Shown here: positions 38,401-47,269 of the stretch, one piece after another | Layout: the number at the start of each line of letters is the position of its first letter | Numbering within the stretch: the first letter of the stretch is position 1 | Assembly (NCBI GenBank): GCA_029582155.1 | Contig: CM055906.1 | Coordinates: 16,081,828 to 16,145,827, forward strand | Reading direction: 5' to 3' | Origin: Panopea generosa | Lineage: Eukaryota > Mollusca > Bivalvia > Adapedonta > Hiatellidae | Length of the DNA: 64,000 nt | Notes under the pieces: generated by a model | The model's database searches: none | The model's input: only the letters and a program-made list of their open reading frames with translations | What the model was told of the DNA's origin: nothing | Made by a program: the position numbers and the translations under genes

Positions 38401-41388
38401 TAACATGATGTGGCAATAGTTATTGGCTGTAACATGATGTGGCAATAGTTATTGGTTGTAACATGATGTGGCAATAGTTATTGGCTGTAACATGATGTGG
38501 CAATAGTTATTGGCTGTAACATGATGTGGCAATAGTTATTGGCTGTAACGTGATGTGGCAATAGTTATTGGCTGTAACGTGATGTGGCAATAGTTATTGG
38601 CTGTAACGTGATGTGGCAATAGTTATTGGCTGTAACATGATGTGGCAATAGTTATTGGCTGTAACATGGCAGTCAACCTTGTTATCCAGGCCATTACATT
38701 ATTTTTTATTTCACTTGTCCAAGTGACAAGTATTTCGAAAATCACCTTGTCCTGACCAAAAACAACATGTCCTTACTTTAATCTAGAATTATGGTGCTAG
38801 TCCTGTGGATATAAAATTTAGAATAACTAAATAAAGTGTACAAGAAAAGAGATGCCATGTTTGCTTGTCAAGTAGGGCTAGCAGCCTTATAATTTACTTG
38901 TCCGTACTCAAGATTCAGTTGTCCTGGACAGTCGGGCTAGCAGCCTTATATTTTACTTGTCACTACCCAAGATTCAGTTGTCCTGGACCGTCTGGCTAGC
39001 AGCCTTATATTTGACTTGTCCGTTCCCACAATTCAGTTGTCCCGAACATTCGGGCGAGTGTTAATGTAAAACTTTGTTATCACTGTGTATTTCTCCAGTT
39101 TCCAGTAAATGTAAAACCTTGTTATCACTGTGTATTTCTCCAGTCTCCAATTAATGTAAAACCTTATTATCACTGTGTATTTCTTCAGTCTCAAGTTAAT
39201 GTAAAACCTTGTCATCACTGTATTTCTCCAGTCTCTAGTTAATGTAAAACCTTGTTATCACTGTGTATTTCTCCAGTCTCCAGTTAATCTAAAACCTTGT
39301 TATCACTGTGTATTTCTTCAGTCTCCAGTTAATGTAAAACCTTGTTATCACTGTGTATTTCTTCAGTCTCAAGTTAATGTAAAACCTTGTTATCACTGTT
39401 TTTCTCCAGTCTCCAGTTAATGTAAAACCTTGTTATCACTGTGTATTTCTTCAGTCTCCAGTCAATGTAAAACCTTGTTATCACTGTTTTTTCTCCAGTC
39501 TCCAGTTAATGTAAAACCTTGTTATCACTGTGTATTTCTCCAGTCTCCAATTAATGTAAAACCTTGTTATCACTTTGTCTTTCTCCAATCTCTATTTAAT
39601 GTAAAACCTTGTCATTACTGTGTATTTATCCAGTTTCCAGTTAATGTAAAACCTTGTTATCACTGTGTATATCTTCAGTCTCAAGTTAATGTAAAACCTT
39701 GTTATCACTGTGTATTTCTCCAGGCTCCAGTTAATGTAAAACCTTGTTATCACTGTGTATTTCTTCTGTCTCCAGTTAATGTAAAACCTTGTTATCACTG
39801 TGTATTTCTACAGTCTCCAGTTAATGTAAAACCTTGTTATTTCTTCAGTCTCCAGTTAATGTTAAACCTTGTTATCACTGTGTATTTCTCCAGTCTCCAG
39901 TTAATGTAAAACCTTGTTATTTCTTCAGTCTCCAGTTAATGTAAAACCTTGTTATCATTGTGTATTTCTTCAGTCTCCAGTTAATTTAAAACCTTGTTAT
40001 CACTGTGTATTTCTCCAGACTCCAGTTAATGTAAAACCTTGTTATCACTGTGTATTTCTTCAGTCTTCAGTTAATGTAAAACCTTGTTATCACTGTGTAT
40101 TTTTCCAGTCTCCAGTTAATGTAAAACCTCGTTATTTCTTCAGTCTCCATTTAATTCAAAACTTTGTTTTCACTGTATTTCTCCCGTGTCCAGTAAATGT
40201 AAAACCTTGTTATTTCTTCCATCTCCAGTTAATGTAAAACCTTGTTATCACCGTGTATTTCTCCAGTCTCCAGTTAATGTAAAACCTTGTTATCACTGTG
40301 TATTTCTTCAGTCTCCAGTTAATGTAAAGTTATCACTGTGTATTTCTCCAGTCTCCAGTCTCCAGTTAGACATATCTTTTATTTGGTAATTGTTGCTTTT
40401 ATAGCAGTGCTTCAGTGCTAAGTTTAATTAATATGTTAAGTACTATTGTTTATTGACTGCACAAACAATGTCTTGTAAATATTATCAAGATTTTCAAAGA
40501 TTTCTTTATGAATATTATGAAATTTGTAAATATTATTAAATATTTGTTACACATAAAATAACATCTGTACATCTGTAGTTATATTTCAAAAATAAGTTTT
40601 TTATAAATGAATATCATAAACAATTTACTTTTAAATAAATATCTTAAATTCTACAGATCATCCATGATGGTAATAAATACGTTCACTCCAAATTTAAAAT
40701 TTGTGTAATTTGCTTAGATTTCATAAGTCAAATAAACTTATAAACGCTGGGCCTGTTGTGATGATAAGGTTTTATATACAATTTGCGAAATATCGCTGTA
40801 AAACTGACAGATAAGAATGAAATGATACTCATCTACCAAATCGTATGTATTACATATAGTGCAATATCTTTGGATGTGGTTAATTCTGTTCTGTTCATAA
40901 CAACCAGTTTCAATTCTAAGCTTATGATCAGATAGTCTTAGTCTAGATATAGCATTTTAAACTTGTTTGGCAAGTCAATATATAATTCAAATTCAAAATA
41001 AAGTTTCAAATTACTATATGTCCATAATGTTCTAGATCTGGATATGCTAGTGTACCATGTTTGCAAAAATACATCATCAACTCTGCCTAAACACGATATG
41101 AAAGTTATGTAAATTAGTATTTGCAGGGTTGCTCCAGTATAAGAAAAGTCATACTGATTCAAGACATTTAGACATGAATAATATGTCATAAAAATTTACA
41201 TGCTTGATATTCTTCCAGAGCCTATTATATCAGAGGGATCTGATCGGTTTGAAACTCTTGATGATGGGTGGACACTGGTGTCTGTGGACAATAGCAGGTC
41301 ATCACAGTTTGAACATACTGTCCTGATCACTTCCCGAGGGGTGGAGGTGATGACGCAGTGGTACTGCCAGGACTATGGGGAAATATAA
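29346..41388 (+). CDS. METAP1D: Methionine aminopeptidase 1D, mitochondrial (seven coding exons)
   Basis: This enzyme removes the initiator methionine from nascent proteins in mitochondria; it is a type I methionine aminopeptidase (M24, pita-bread fold, two metals). Coding exons: 29346-29499, 29979-30097, 30951-31142, 32244-32407, 34265-34362, 37249-37305, 41219-41388. They join in phase to 317 residues, close to the vertebrate length of about 335. Metal ligands are D153, D164, H227, E262 and E293. Active-site histidines are H136 ([10 protein letters not shown]) and H234 ([10 protein letters not shown]). [12 protein letters not shown] and [11 protein letters not shown] are diagnostic blocks. 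The first 40 residues are rich in Arg, Lys and Ser without acids, as in a mitochondrial presequence. The start is fixed by TAA at 29340-29342, in frame just upstream. A cag acceptor at 29338 implies a 5' non-coding exon. No frameshift or lost key residue is seen, so it is probably functional. Introns 3 to 6 are loaded with repeats. Confidence 0.95.
29585..29770. repeat. Dispersed repeat, copy in METAP1D intron 1
   Basis: It shares, in order, TTGGCCATGCTCCTATACCTACC, a T-rich ACTTTTAAAGC block, AAAATGATAAT and a CCTACC-type end with 46695-46890. The sequence is unclassified, and the two copies are diverged. Confidence 0.45.
29979..30097 (+). CDS. METAP1D: METAP1D coding exon 2
   Basis: It encodes residues 52-91, including [19 protein letters not shown], the first helix of the catalytic fold. 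The acceptor is AATAAAG| (weak pyrimidine tract) and the donor AAG|GTAGAT. It completes the phase exactly. Confidence 0.92.
30141..30322. mobile_element. MITE in METAP1D intron 2
   Basis: Inverted ends: GGCCATTATAAATTAATTGC followed by TAGAT at the left, and ATCTAGCAATAAATTTATTA followed by TTGCC at the right. TTA flanks both sides (TTA|GGCC and GCC|TTA). The centre is G-rich then T/A-rich. A second family member lies just past the METAP1D stop, at 41478-41732. Confidence 0.65.
30951..31142 (+). CDS. METAP1D: METAP1D coding exon 3
   Basis: It encodes residues 92-155. It contains [17 protein letters not shown], catalytic H136 and metal ligand D153 in NIDVT. The acceptor is GTTATTTCAG| and the donor ACC|GTATGT. 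This is the most conserved exon. Confidence 0.96.
31366..31730 (+). repeat. SINE family E, 5'-truncated, in METAP1D intron 3
   Basis: From CCGAATGGGTGTCATGTTCA to CGTAAAACCCTATTCATTCC it matches the full-length copy at 18918-19355. It lacks the first 55 or so bases and most of the (ATTC)n tail. It is in the same orientation as the gene. Confidence 0.8.
32244..32407 (+). CDS. METAP1D: METAP1D coding exon 4
   Basis: It encodes residues 156-209 plus two bases. It opens with [14 protein letters not shown], holding ligand D164, and ends in [10 protein letters not shown]. The acceptor is TTCTTGATAG| and the donor CAG|GTTACC. Confidence 0.95.
32795..34252 (+). repeat. 47-bp tandem array, about 31 units, filling METAP1D intron 4
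   Basis: Each unit contains TCTAAAGTCTGTTACAGAAC, TCCAGCAATATAAG and TACTGTTTATGTT. The period is 47 bp (TCTAAA at 32795 and 32842). Variants alternate CCAGCAATATAAG with CGAGCTATATAAG. The array makes up about 79% of the 1857-bp intron and stops 12 bp before exon 5. Each unit has a pyrimidine-rich TTTCT..TGTTACAG that resembles a splice acceptor. Confidence 0.95.
34265..34362 (+). CDS. METAP1D: METAP1D coding exon 5
   Basis: It encodes residues 210-242 plus one base, including [18 protein letters not shown] with ligand H227 and H234. Its acceptor tract (TGTTTCTTTTTTGATAG) lies 12 bp or less from the last unit of the 47-bp array that fills intron 4. The donor is CC|GTAAGT, a perfect consensus. 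Confidence 0.95.
34618..35526 (+). pseudogene. Tc1-like transposase, inactive, in METAP1D intron 5
   Basis: Tc1/mariner transposases cut and paste DNA at TA sites with a DDE/D catalytic triad. Here the frame starts at ATG 34618 but hits TAA at the seventh codon, and further stops and frameshifts follow. Conserved pieces are [14 protein letters not shown] (first Asp), [24 protein letters not shown] (second Asp) and [16 protein letters not shown] (Glu). Counting across the frameshift near 35360 gives 34 residues between the second Asp and the Glu, the DD34E spacing of Tc1. Length is about 303 codons against roughly 340 normally. It lies in the same orientation as METAP1D. I could not define the terminal inverted repeats. 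Confidence 0.85.
35527..36605. other. METAP1D intron 5, unassigned part
   Basis: AT-rich intronic sequence with no recognisable gene or array. It may include the distal end of the Tc1-like element, but I found no matching inverted ends. Confidence 0.4.
36606..36832 (+). repeat. tRNA-derived SINE, family D
   Basis: The head reads TGAGTTAGCTCAGTCCTTGG (A-box region) and GACTATCAATCCAGGGGCC; the B box is weak. The body and tail contain CTGATTTAATTGGG and CAGATGGGTGTGTTTGAGTA. The reversed copy is at 1975-2160. Confidence 0.6.
36833..37195 (+). repeat. SINE family A with 68-bp head amplified four times
   Basis: Four units start at GTTGACCTGA 36862, 36930, 36998 and 37064 (68, 68, 66 bp). Each contains the B-box-like GTTGTGGGTTTGATCC and AATGGATAGAATGATG, which looks like the A-box part. 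A single family A body follows (CGCGGTACTGATTCTACCTA, then AATAAATTAGTATAAAC). This is the same architecture as at 2425-3035. Confidence 0.7.
37249..37305 (+). CDS. METAP1D: METAP1D coding exon 6
   Basis: A 57-base exon encoding residues 243-261 ([18 protein letters not shown]) plus the first base of E262. The acceptor is TTTACTTTCAG| and the donor ATAG|GTATTA. Phase and the MxPGMTFTIEP motif across the junction confirm it. Confidence 0.92.
37662..37981 (+). repeat. SINE family B with 11-bp target duplications, next to a 29-bp array
   Basis: The head is GCAGCGATGGTCTAGGGATA with CTGGGTTCTATCC. The body contains GGTCTGATCAGCCCAGTG and GTGTCTGCGACATGATACTC, and the 3' end is CACTAAACATCATACAAC. 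Direct repeats ATGTGGCAATA flank it at 37651-37661 and 37982-37992. That 11-mer is itself part of the monomer of the adjoining 29-bp array. Confidence 0.85.
37982..38668. repeat. 29-bp tandem array, about 24 units, METAP1D intron 6
   Basis: The unit comprises TAACATGATGTGGCAATAG and TTATTGGCTG, with a 29-bp period (TGTGGCAA at 38041 and 38070). One unit near 38310 is truncated. Units are nearly identical. The array begins exactly at the right target duplication of the preceding SINE. Confidence 0.95.
38877..39053. repeat. 59-bp repeat x 3
   Basis: GCTAGCAGCC starts at 38877, 38936 and 38995. Each unit contains CTTATATTTTACTTGTC and AGATTCAGTTGTCCTGGAC. It lies between the 29-bp and 45-bp arrays and is unrelated to either. 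The preceding 38670-38876 includes CTTGTCC-rich sequence of the same type. Confidence 0.85.
39060..40372 (+). repeat. 45-bp tandem array, about 29 units, METAP1D intron 6
   Basis: The unit comprises TTAATGTAAAACCTTGTTAT, CACTGTGTATTTCTCCAG and TCTCCAG, with a 45-bp period (GTAAAAC at 39066 and 39111). Some units lack about 18-27 bases. Because 45 is divisible by three, long frames stay open (39430-39909), giving a 15-residue repeat with [15 protein letters not shown]. These are not supported as proteins. Each unit contains a strong acceptor-like TATTTCTCCAG and a donor-like AATGTAAAA. Confidence 0.95.
40740..41190 (-). pseudogene. LINE 3' coding relic in METAP1D intron 6
   Basis: In the minus frames I read [20 protein letters not shown] (in the 41189-40938 segment). 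After a shift come [20 protein letters not shown] and [17 protein letters not shown] basic RxETG block followed by CxxC and DEYHFILxC is typical of the C-terminal tail of molluscan LINE reverse transcriptases. It is broken by frameshifts and lies antisense to the host gene. Confidence 0.65.
41219..41388 (+). CDS. METAP1D: METAP1D terminal coding exon 7
   Basis: It encodes residues 262-317 and the TAA stop. It contains [19 protein letters not shown], then [17 protein letters not shown] with ligand E293. The acceptor is TATTCTTCCAG|. I could not choose a polyadenylation signal: the A/T-rich MITE at 41478-41732 follows within 100 bp. Confidence 0.95.
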
Positions 41389-41477
41389 CGTATAGTGATT
41401 GACAGTGTAAGGCATGACTGTGATGTGATATGACAGAGTATTATATAAATGTCATGGACTTTGAAATAGTATGATAT

Positions 41478-41732
41478 GGCCATTATAAATTAATTGCTAG
41501 ATTATCATCCAAACTTCTCTTAAAAGCGGGGAGGCGAGAGGATTTTATTTTTGTTTTTTATTTTTAATTTTTTATGTTTTTAAATAAAAAAATAAAAAAA
41601 ATAATTAAGGTTTTTAATTTTATTTATATTTTTTTTTTATAAAAATAAAAAGGGACAGGGCAGTATGAAAATGAGGGGAGTGGGCGAGGATGATAATCTA
41701 GCAATTAATTTAATATGACCTTATACAAATAT
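41478..41732. mobile_element. MITE just downstream of the METAP1D stop
   Basis: The ends are GGCCATTATAAATTAATTGC and, inverted, CTAGCAATTAATTTAATATG then ACC. It shares the GAGGATTTTATT and AGGGGAGTGGGCGAGGAT blocks with the intron 2 copy at 30141-30322. The centre has expanded A/T runs. Lying about 90 bp after the stop, it may be part of the METAP1D 3' untranslated region. Confidence 0.65.
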
Positions 41733-41907
41733 TATATAAATGTTGTGGTGGACTATTCATGGAATTATTATGATGGGATATGACCTGGTATGGCACATTG
41801 GGTAGCATAACCTTTACAAAATTAAAGTATTTCATATATGTGATAATATATTATAGTGTAAAGCTTATGTCTTATATCATGGAATAGGATGGTAATGTTT
41901 AAAAAAG
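41733..41907. other. Unassigned intergenic sequence
   Basis: Degenerate TATGATATGG-like sequence with no gene seen. Confidence 0.3.
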
Positions 41908-42110
41908 TGTGGAGTGCGTGGTCTTGTGGTAGAGCATTGGACAAAGGATCATTGGGTTCGATCCTCTACCACAGCAATATGTGGTGTCTTTGAGTAAGAC
42001 ACGTTATCCACATATGCTTAGTACTGGTTCTACTCAGGGAGTCTTCGAGAGTCGTATGTCTCGTTTGGTATTACTTGTTTCACAAACAAAGTAAAATAAA
42101 TAGGTTTAAA
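41908..42110 (+). repeat. tRNA-derived SINE, family A
   Basis: The head is GTGCGTGGTCTTGTGGTAGA with GGGTTCGATCCTCTACC (a near-perfect B box). The body is TTAGTACTGGTTCTACTCAG and the tail ACAAAGTAAAATAAATAGG. It is a single, unexpanded head. Confidence 0.75.
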
Positions 42111-42504
42111 TCATTTAAAAAATGATGGTATTGACAGGTTTTGGAATAGATTTCTTGCATTTTGAAAGTGTATTGGATATAATACAAATATTATACATGT
42201 GATGTGATGGAAACTGATGGACAAGCTTGTGATTGGATGTGCCACAGCATGATGTGAAGAACTGTAACTATGTATGACGAAATCGTTACTAAACTTGACA
42301 GACAATTCTCTAAATATGATGGAGAGTTAAATAGCATAATAGTGTGATGAATCAATTTTGACATCACCATGGTTGCAGATATGGCATAAAGGAGTAGATA
42401 TGACAGAATGGTATATTAAATGTGATGGATTATCATGTTGGTATGATAGTCCTTGTTTTTTTTTCATGCCGAACCTGATAAAGTTGATAATATCAGACAC
42501 TAAC

Positions 42505-42670
42505 CTGGTATTCTATTGATCATGTCAATATTTCTGTTGCGCATTTTATTTATTTTAAGTAGGATTAAAATAGTTCCGTCCAGGTCAAAAAGTACAGTTA
42601 TACATGATGACGTCATGTGCCTGATAAACGTTGCATTGCAGGTAGTTTATCAACAGAAATGAATGCATTG
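42505..42670 (+). repeat. Dispersed repeat with a CRE palindrome, copy 1
   Basis: It shares TTTTAAGTAGG, TAGTTCCGTCCAGGTCAAAA, GATGACGTCATGTGCCTGAT and TTATCAACAGAAATGAATGC with the reverse strand of 57360-57540. Both copies keep the full TGACGTCA palindrome. The element type is unknown. Confidence 0.65.
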
Positions 42671-43112
42671 AAATGCTAAAAATGTTTTTGACACTATTAG
42701 CTGGTAGAGAAATAGGACTTTTAGATAAATTCTATAAATTTAATATGTATATCGGAAAATAAATATATACAAAGAAGAACAAAAATGTGGCAAGAGAAGC
42801 ACAGGTTAAAAAGTTAAACAGTAAAAATCTTGATGAAATGACAGTTATATTTTGCTTACACATTGCCTGTATCTTGTATTCAGAAGATGCAATCCAACTA
42901 TAGTAATTTGTATGCCATTGTTTTATATCTTTCATATGGTGCAAATGAAGGTAGTCAGGGGGAATAAACAATAGAACTCACTAAATTAGAGTATCTTACA
43001 CGGGTGCTGATTTAGTATTGAATTTATTAAATGAGTTTGAAAAATATATATTATGTGAGGCTTTGAGTTAATAAATTCATTGATAAATAAACATGAGTGT
43101 AAGATTTGTTTT

Positions 43113-43172
43113 ATCACATAAGTCAGGAAAATTATCACATAAGTCAGGAAAATTATCACATAAGTCAGGAAA
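43113..43172. repeat. 18-bp repeat x 3
   Basis: ATCACATAAGTCAGGAAA appears three times head to tail. It is an isolated minisatellite seed. The surrounding 42671-43568 has no recognised gene. Confidence 0.9.
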
Positions 43173-43568
43173 ATTTACATTTCAGATCATTATTAGGAGC
43201 AAGAAGAAAGTCATCATATTTAGTTTTCATGAGTCGTTCTATAACAATGTCTCAAAATAATGCTATTTACCATAGCAAATTAACATCATTTACATATTCT
43301 GGCATGTTGGAAACTATTTCATTTTGTGTATAAGAGCCGAGGTATACAGAAAACACAGAGCGATGAATCAGAAGCGATATTGCACAAGAATAATATAAAA
43401 GATGCTCATTGGTTTATTACACATCTGTACTGTGAATTACATAATAATTATATTTATCTGTTGTCAAAATTCTGCCAATATCACATCTGGAATGCCAATA
43501 AGGCTTTCCATTGTCAATTGTTCAGGTCACATTCTTCAGCCAAAGATTTTTGTTAGTGTTTGAAAACT

Positions 43569-43785
43569 TGTGTAGAGCGCATGGTCCAGTGGTAGAGCAT
43601 CAAACCCACGATTCTGGGGTCATCGGTTTGATCCTCCACCACAGTCATGTGGGTTCGTTCTTGAGCAAAACTCTTCTACATATGCTTAATACTGGTTCTG
43701 CACATGAAAACTTTGAGCATGATTTGTCTAAGTTGTAAAAACTTGTTTCACAATCGAAGTAGAATAAATAAATTTATCTAATAAA
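43569..43785 (+). repeat. tRNA-derived SINE, family A
   Basis: The head is GCGCATGGTCCAGTGGTAGA with CGGTTTGATCCTCCACC. The body is TTAATACTGGTTCTGCACAT and the tail TTCACAATCGAAGTAGAATA then AATAAATTT. It is single-headed. Confidence 0.75.
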
Positions 43786-44102
43786 TCAGATTTAAAATGA
43801 TGAAAATATAAACATTTGAAAGGAAATTCAACTAATACAATGTGAGAGTTGTTGCTCTGTTTAATTTAAAATGTACACCCAAGTGCCTTGTGTATGACAA
43901 TAGTGTATCTATATTCACAGGGATAGTGAATGTTTATTATTTACTTGTTTTGTCTCTGACATGGAAGGAGCATAATTATGATTATGTCAGCTTATAAGTT
44001 CTCACATGAAACTTCATCTTTGGCACAAACGTGCACCCTGAACAATAGTGAATTGGCCTTGACCAACTAAACAATTTACTACTAAATGCAATCTCCCAGC
44101 CT

Positions 44103-44345
44103 GGGCCCAGTTGTTCAAAGCATGGTTATAGCTTAACCCTGAGTTAAGTGAAATTTTCAAGTCACAATATTTTTAGATTTACAACTTTTAAGGATATTAT
44201 CTTATTGAAAATTATAAAAATAAGCCATTTTGTTTCTAAAAATGCATTTAAATTGCCATAAAATCATTAAGTATAGAATTTATTGAAGTTACAAAATTTC
44301 ACTTAACCCAGGGTTAAGCTAACCATGCTTTAAAGAACCGGGTCA
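44103..44345. mobile_element. MITE with about 50-bp inverted ends
   Basis: The left end has GGGCCCAGTTGTTCAAAGCA, TGGTTATAGCTTAACCCTGA and GTTAAGTGAAATTT. The right end is its inverse: AAATTTCACTTAACCCAGGG, then TTAAGCTAACCATGCTTTAA and AGAACCGGG. A GGGCCCAGTTGTTCAAAGC start is a widely dispersed MITE end in invertebrates. It has no coding content. Confidence 0.8.
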
Positions 44346-44709
44346 AGTCCTATAAAACCATACTTATAAAGGATTTATTATTTCATGTTCTATAAGATCC
44401 TTAAATAAGAATTCCTTCAGACTCCTTGAAGTTCTTTGTAAAATGCTTCCAAATTTCAGCAGACAGCCGTTGTCTGTAACAAATATTGAATAGTTTGAAA
44501 TGAGTATGTTTATATTTAAATAAAGGTAATTTATCTGTATATTTATTTGTTAATTTTTATTGATTTTATTCTCTATTTTTTAAAACCAATTTGACAAATG
44601 TACAAGGCCCCGCATTGGTGTATCCTACTTCTTTACTTGGTGACGATGTTGCACTGTGTCTTCAAAGTCTTACATGGGAAAAGTTGTCAAGTTATTTAAG
44701 AAAGATTTA

Positions 44710-45545
44710 TGCCTACATACACAAACATCACATAGACACCAACATGCATAAGCATCACATAGATACCAACATGTGTAAACATCACATATATACCAACATG
44801 CATAAACATCACATAGATTCCAACATGCGTAAACATCACATAGATACCAACATGCATAAATATCACATAGATACCAACATGCATAAACATCACATAGATA
44901 CCAACATGTGTAAACATCACATAGATACCAACATGCATAAACATCACATAGATACCAACATGTGTAAACATCACATAGATACCAACATGCATAAACATCA
45001 CTTCGATACCAACATGCATAAACATCACATAGATACCAACATGCATAGGCATCAAATAGATACCAACATGCATAGGCATCAAATAGATACCAATATGCAT
45101 AAATATCACATAGATACCATCATGTGTAAACATCACATAGATACCAACATGCGTAAACATCACATAGCTACCAACATGCTTAGGCATAAAATAGATACCA
45201 ACATGCATAGGCATCACATAGATACCAACATGCGTAAACATCACATAGCTACCAACATACATAGGCATCAAATAGATACCAACATGCATATGCATCACAT
45301 AGATACCAACATGCATAAACATCATATAAATACTAACATGCATACACATCACATATATACCAACATGCATAAACATTACAGTGATACCAACATGCATAAT
45401 TCACATAGATACCAACATGCATAAAAATCACATATATACCAACATGCATAAACATTACAGTGATACCAACATGCATACTTCACGTAGATACCAACATGCA
45501 TAAAAATCACATAGATACCAACATACATAAACATTACAGTGATAC
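44710..45545. repeat. 27-bp tandem array, about 31 units, locus 1
   Basis: The unit combines CACATAGATACCAACATG with CATAAACAT, with a 27-bp period (CACATAGA at 44891 and 44918). GTGTAAACAT and CATAGGCATC variants alternate. The unit is nine codons with no stop, so a 277-codon frame (44591-45424, repeat DTNMHKHHI) and an antisense 233-codon frame remain open. Neither has independent support. The same unit recurs at 48003-48275. Confidence 0.93.
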
Positions 45546-45674
45546 CGTACTACATAACGTTATGATAAAAACCAAGCAATGTAATCCATTGTTGTCTCTA
45601 AACATGTTTGTACTTGATACATAAAACACGGCTTTACTTTGTAAACTCCAACAAAACCTCATGGCTTTGTTGAC

Positions 45675-46075
45675 TGTTTTGTTTTGTATACAGTAGAAGT
45701 AAACACATTAGAAAACCAAGATGATGAGGATGATCGATGCTGGTGACAATTACTAATATAGTGTACACAATGATTACATTGAAACAGTTTTACTGTATGT
45801 TTTAATGTTAAGTCCATCTAACGATCTTTATCTCTAATTATAAACGTATAGTAACTAAATTACTACCTAAAATAACGATATTGGCGTTAAATATTTCATT
45901 ATTGTATTGTTAGCTATATACATGTTATTACGTGTTTTGATGTTTATATTTTGTATGCGTGCGTGCGTGCGTGTGTGTGTGTGTTTTCTTTTGCCATCGT
46001 CATGTACATATTGTAATATAATACTAGGTTTGTAAAATTGTATATATTCTGTCATTTAAAAATAAAATGCATATG
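45675..46075 (+). other. Candidate terminal exon and 3' end (weak)
   Basis: After an acceptor-like TTTTGTTTTGTATACAG (ending at about 45693) one frame reads EVNTLENQDDEDDRCW and stops. It is followed by about 340 bases without coding signal and AATAAA at about 46061 and 46098. The acidic tail plus polyadenylation signals could mark the end of a plus-strand gene whose other exons are hidden. I find no upstream exon that would join it with confidence, and no family match. Confidence 0.2.
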
Positions 46076-46694
46076 TTTATACTCTCCATTGGAGGAAATA
46101 AAATATTTTATTTTAACTTGCCTTATCTTTTTAATACGAGATATTTTCTTGAAATGACCTTAACATATAATTTGGGATATAGAGGAAACAGGGTCTCTTG
46201 ATTCTTTAGGGGATTTTTAAATTATTCAAAAGTAGGTGCCCATTACAGTGAAAATGGTGAAAAAGATACACATGAACCCAACTTGAGATTTCTTAAAATA
46301 CTTTAAAAGTACGTATTGTTCACCATCTTGGTCTTCCTCAAGTATTAGCATTTGGCCTCCTGCATCTACAATGGACTGGCGAGGTCCATAAAAATTAAGT
46401 TTGAATTTACTGTTATAATTGTTTAGACGGTCGTGGTTACAGGGACCATATATCGGATAATCCTGGCATGGTGAAGCATATCATGTCCATTGATTATTAT
46501 CGTTATATCATTGAATCATGGTAAACAGCAATATTCCAGCAGAAATATTACCACAAATTGTCATCTGTCAGTAGCATAAAACATAATATGTGTAAATCAG
46601 GGACAGTGGACTGGATACAGTGATGAAGAATTGTAATGTTACCAATACAGACCACTTCACCACCCAATGTTCTTTGTGCAGGAGTTTTATTTAG

Positions 46695-46965
46695 CAGCTG
46701 CGGCTAACCTTTAGAATGAATTGTTTGCCATGTTCCTACCTACTCACTCAAAATTGCCGCTGCTCAAACTTTTTTTATTGACTTTCAAAGCGTTTAAATG
46801 TTTTCATGATTTATTTCCATTTTTCTTTAAAATGACTATGCAAAATCAAAATTTGGCAAAAAATAGCTACCTACCTTCCTACCTACCCACATGAAAGTAC
46901 TGGGTCGGACCCACATGAAAGATACTGGGTCGGACCCACATGAAAGATACTGGGTCGGAGCATTG
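46695..46965. repeat. Dispersed repeat copy with a 25-bp tandem end
   Basis: The first part (GCCATGTTCCTACCTAC, then TTATTGACTTTCAAAGCG and AAAATGACTATGC) is related to 29585-29770. It ends in three copies of a 25-bp unit with ACCCACATGAAAGATACTGG at 46885-46960. The preceding 46076-46694 shows nothing recognisable. Confidence 0.5.
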
Positions 46966-47269
46966 CAAAGAAGCATTTTTTTAAGGATGGCCTGACGTCT
47001 CTAAATCAAAACTTGACTGAAAACATGCGAACATGTCTCATAACTTTGAAATACGCTGTATGTTTTAATAAGAATGCTACAAGGAAAGCTGCATGACAGT
47101 AGTTGGTACTATAATTGTTACTTCAAATTAGTTGCTTATTTAGTATACCGGTAAGTATTTCTTCCTGTCTTTTATCAAATCTACGATAATAAAGTTTATG
47201 TTCATTGCCAATGTACGGCTTCAACATTAATTATATTACACCAGCATTACGTGGTTTTGTTGAGATACA

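Noticed and set aside
39430..40389. Cysteine-rich repeat protein (VNVKPCYHC units)
   Set aside because: It is the product of the 45-bp intronic array in one of its open frames, with frame breaks wherever a unit is shortened.
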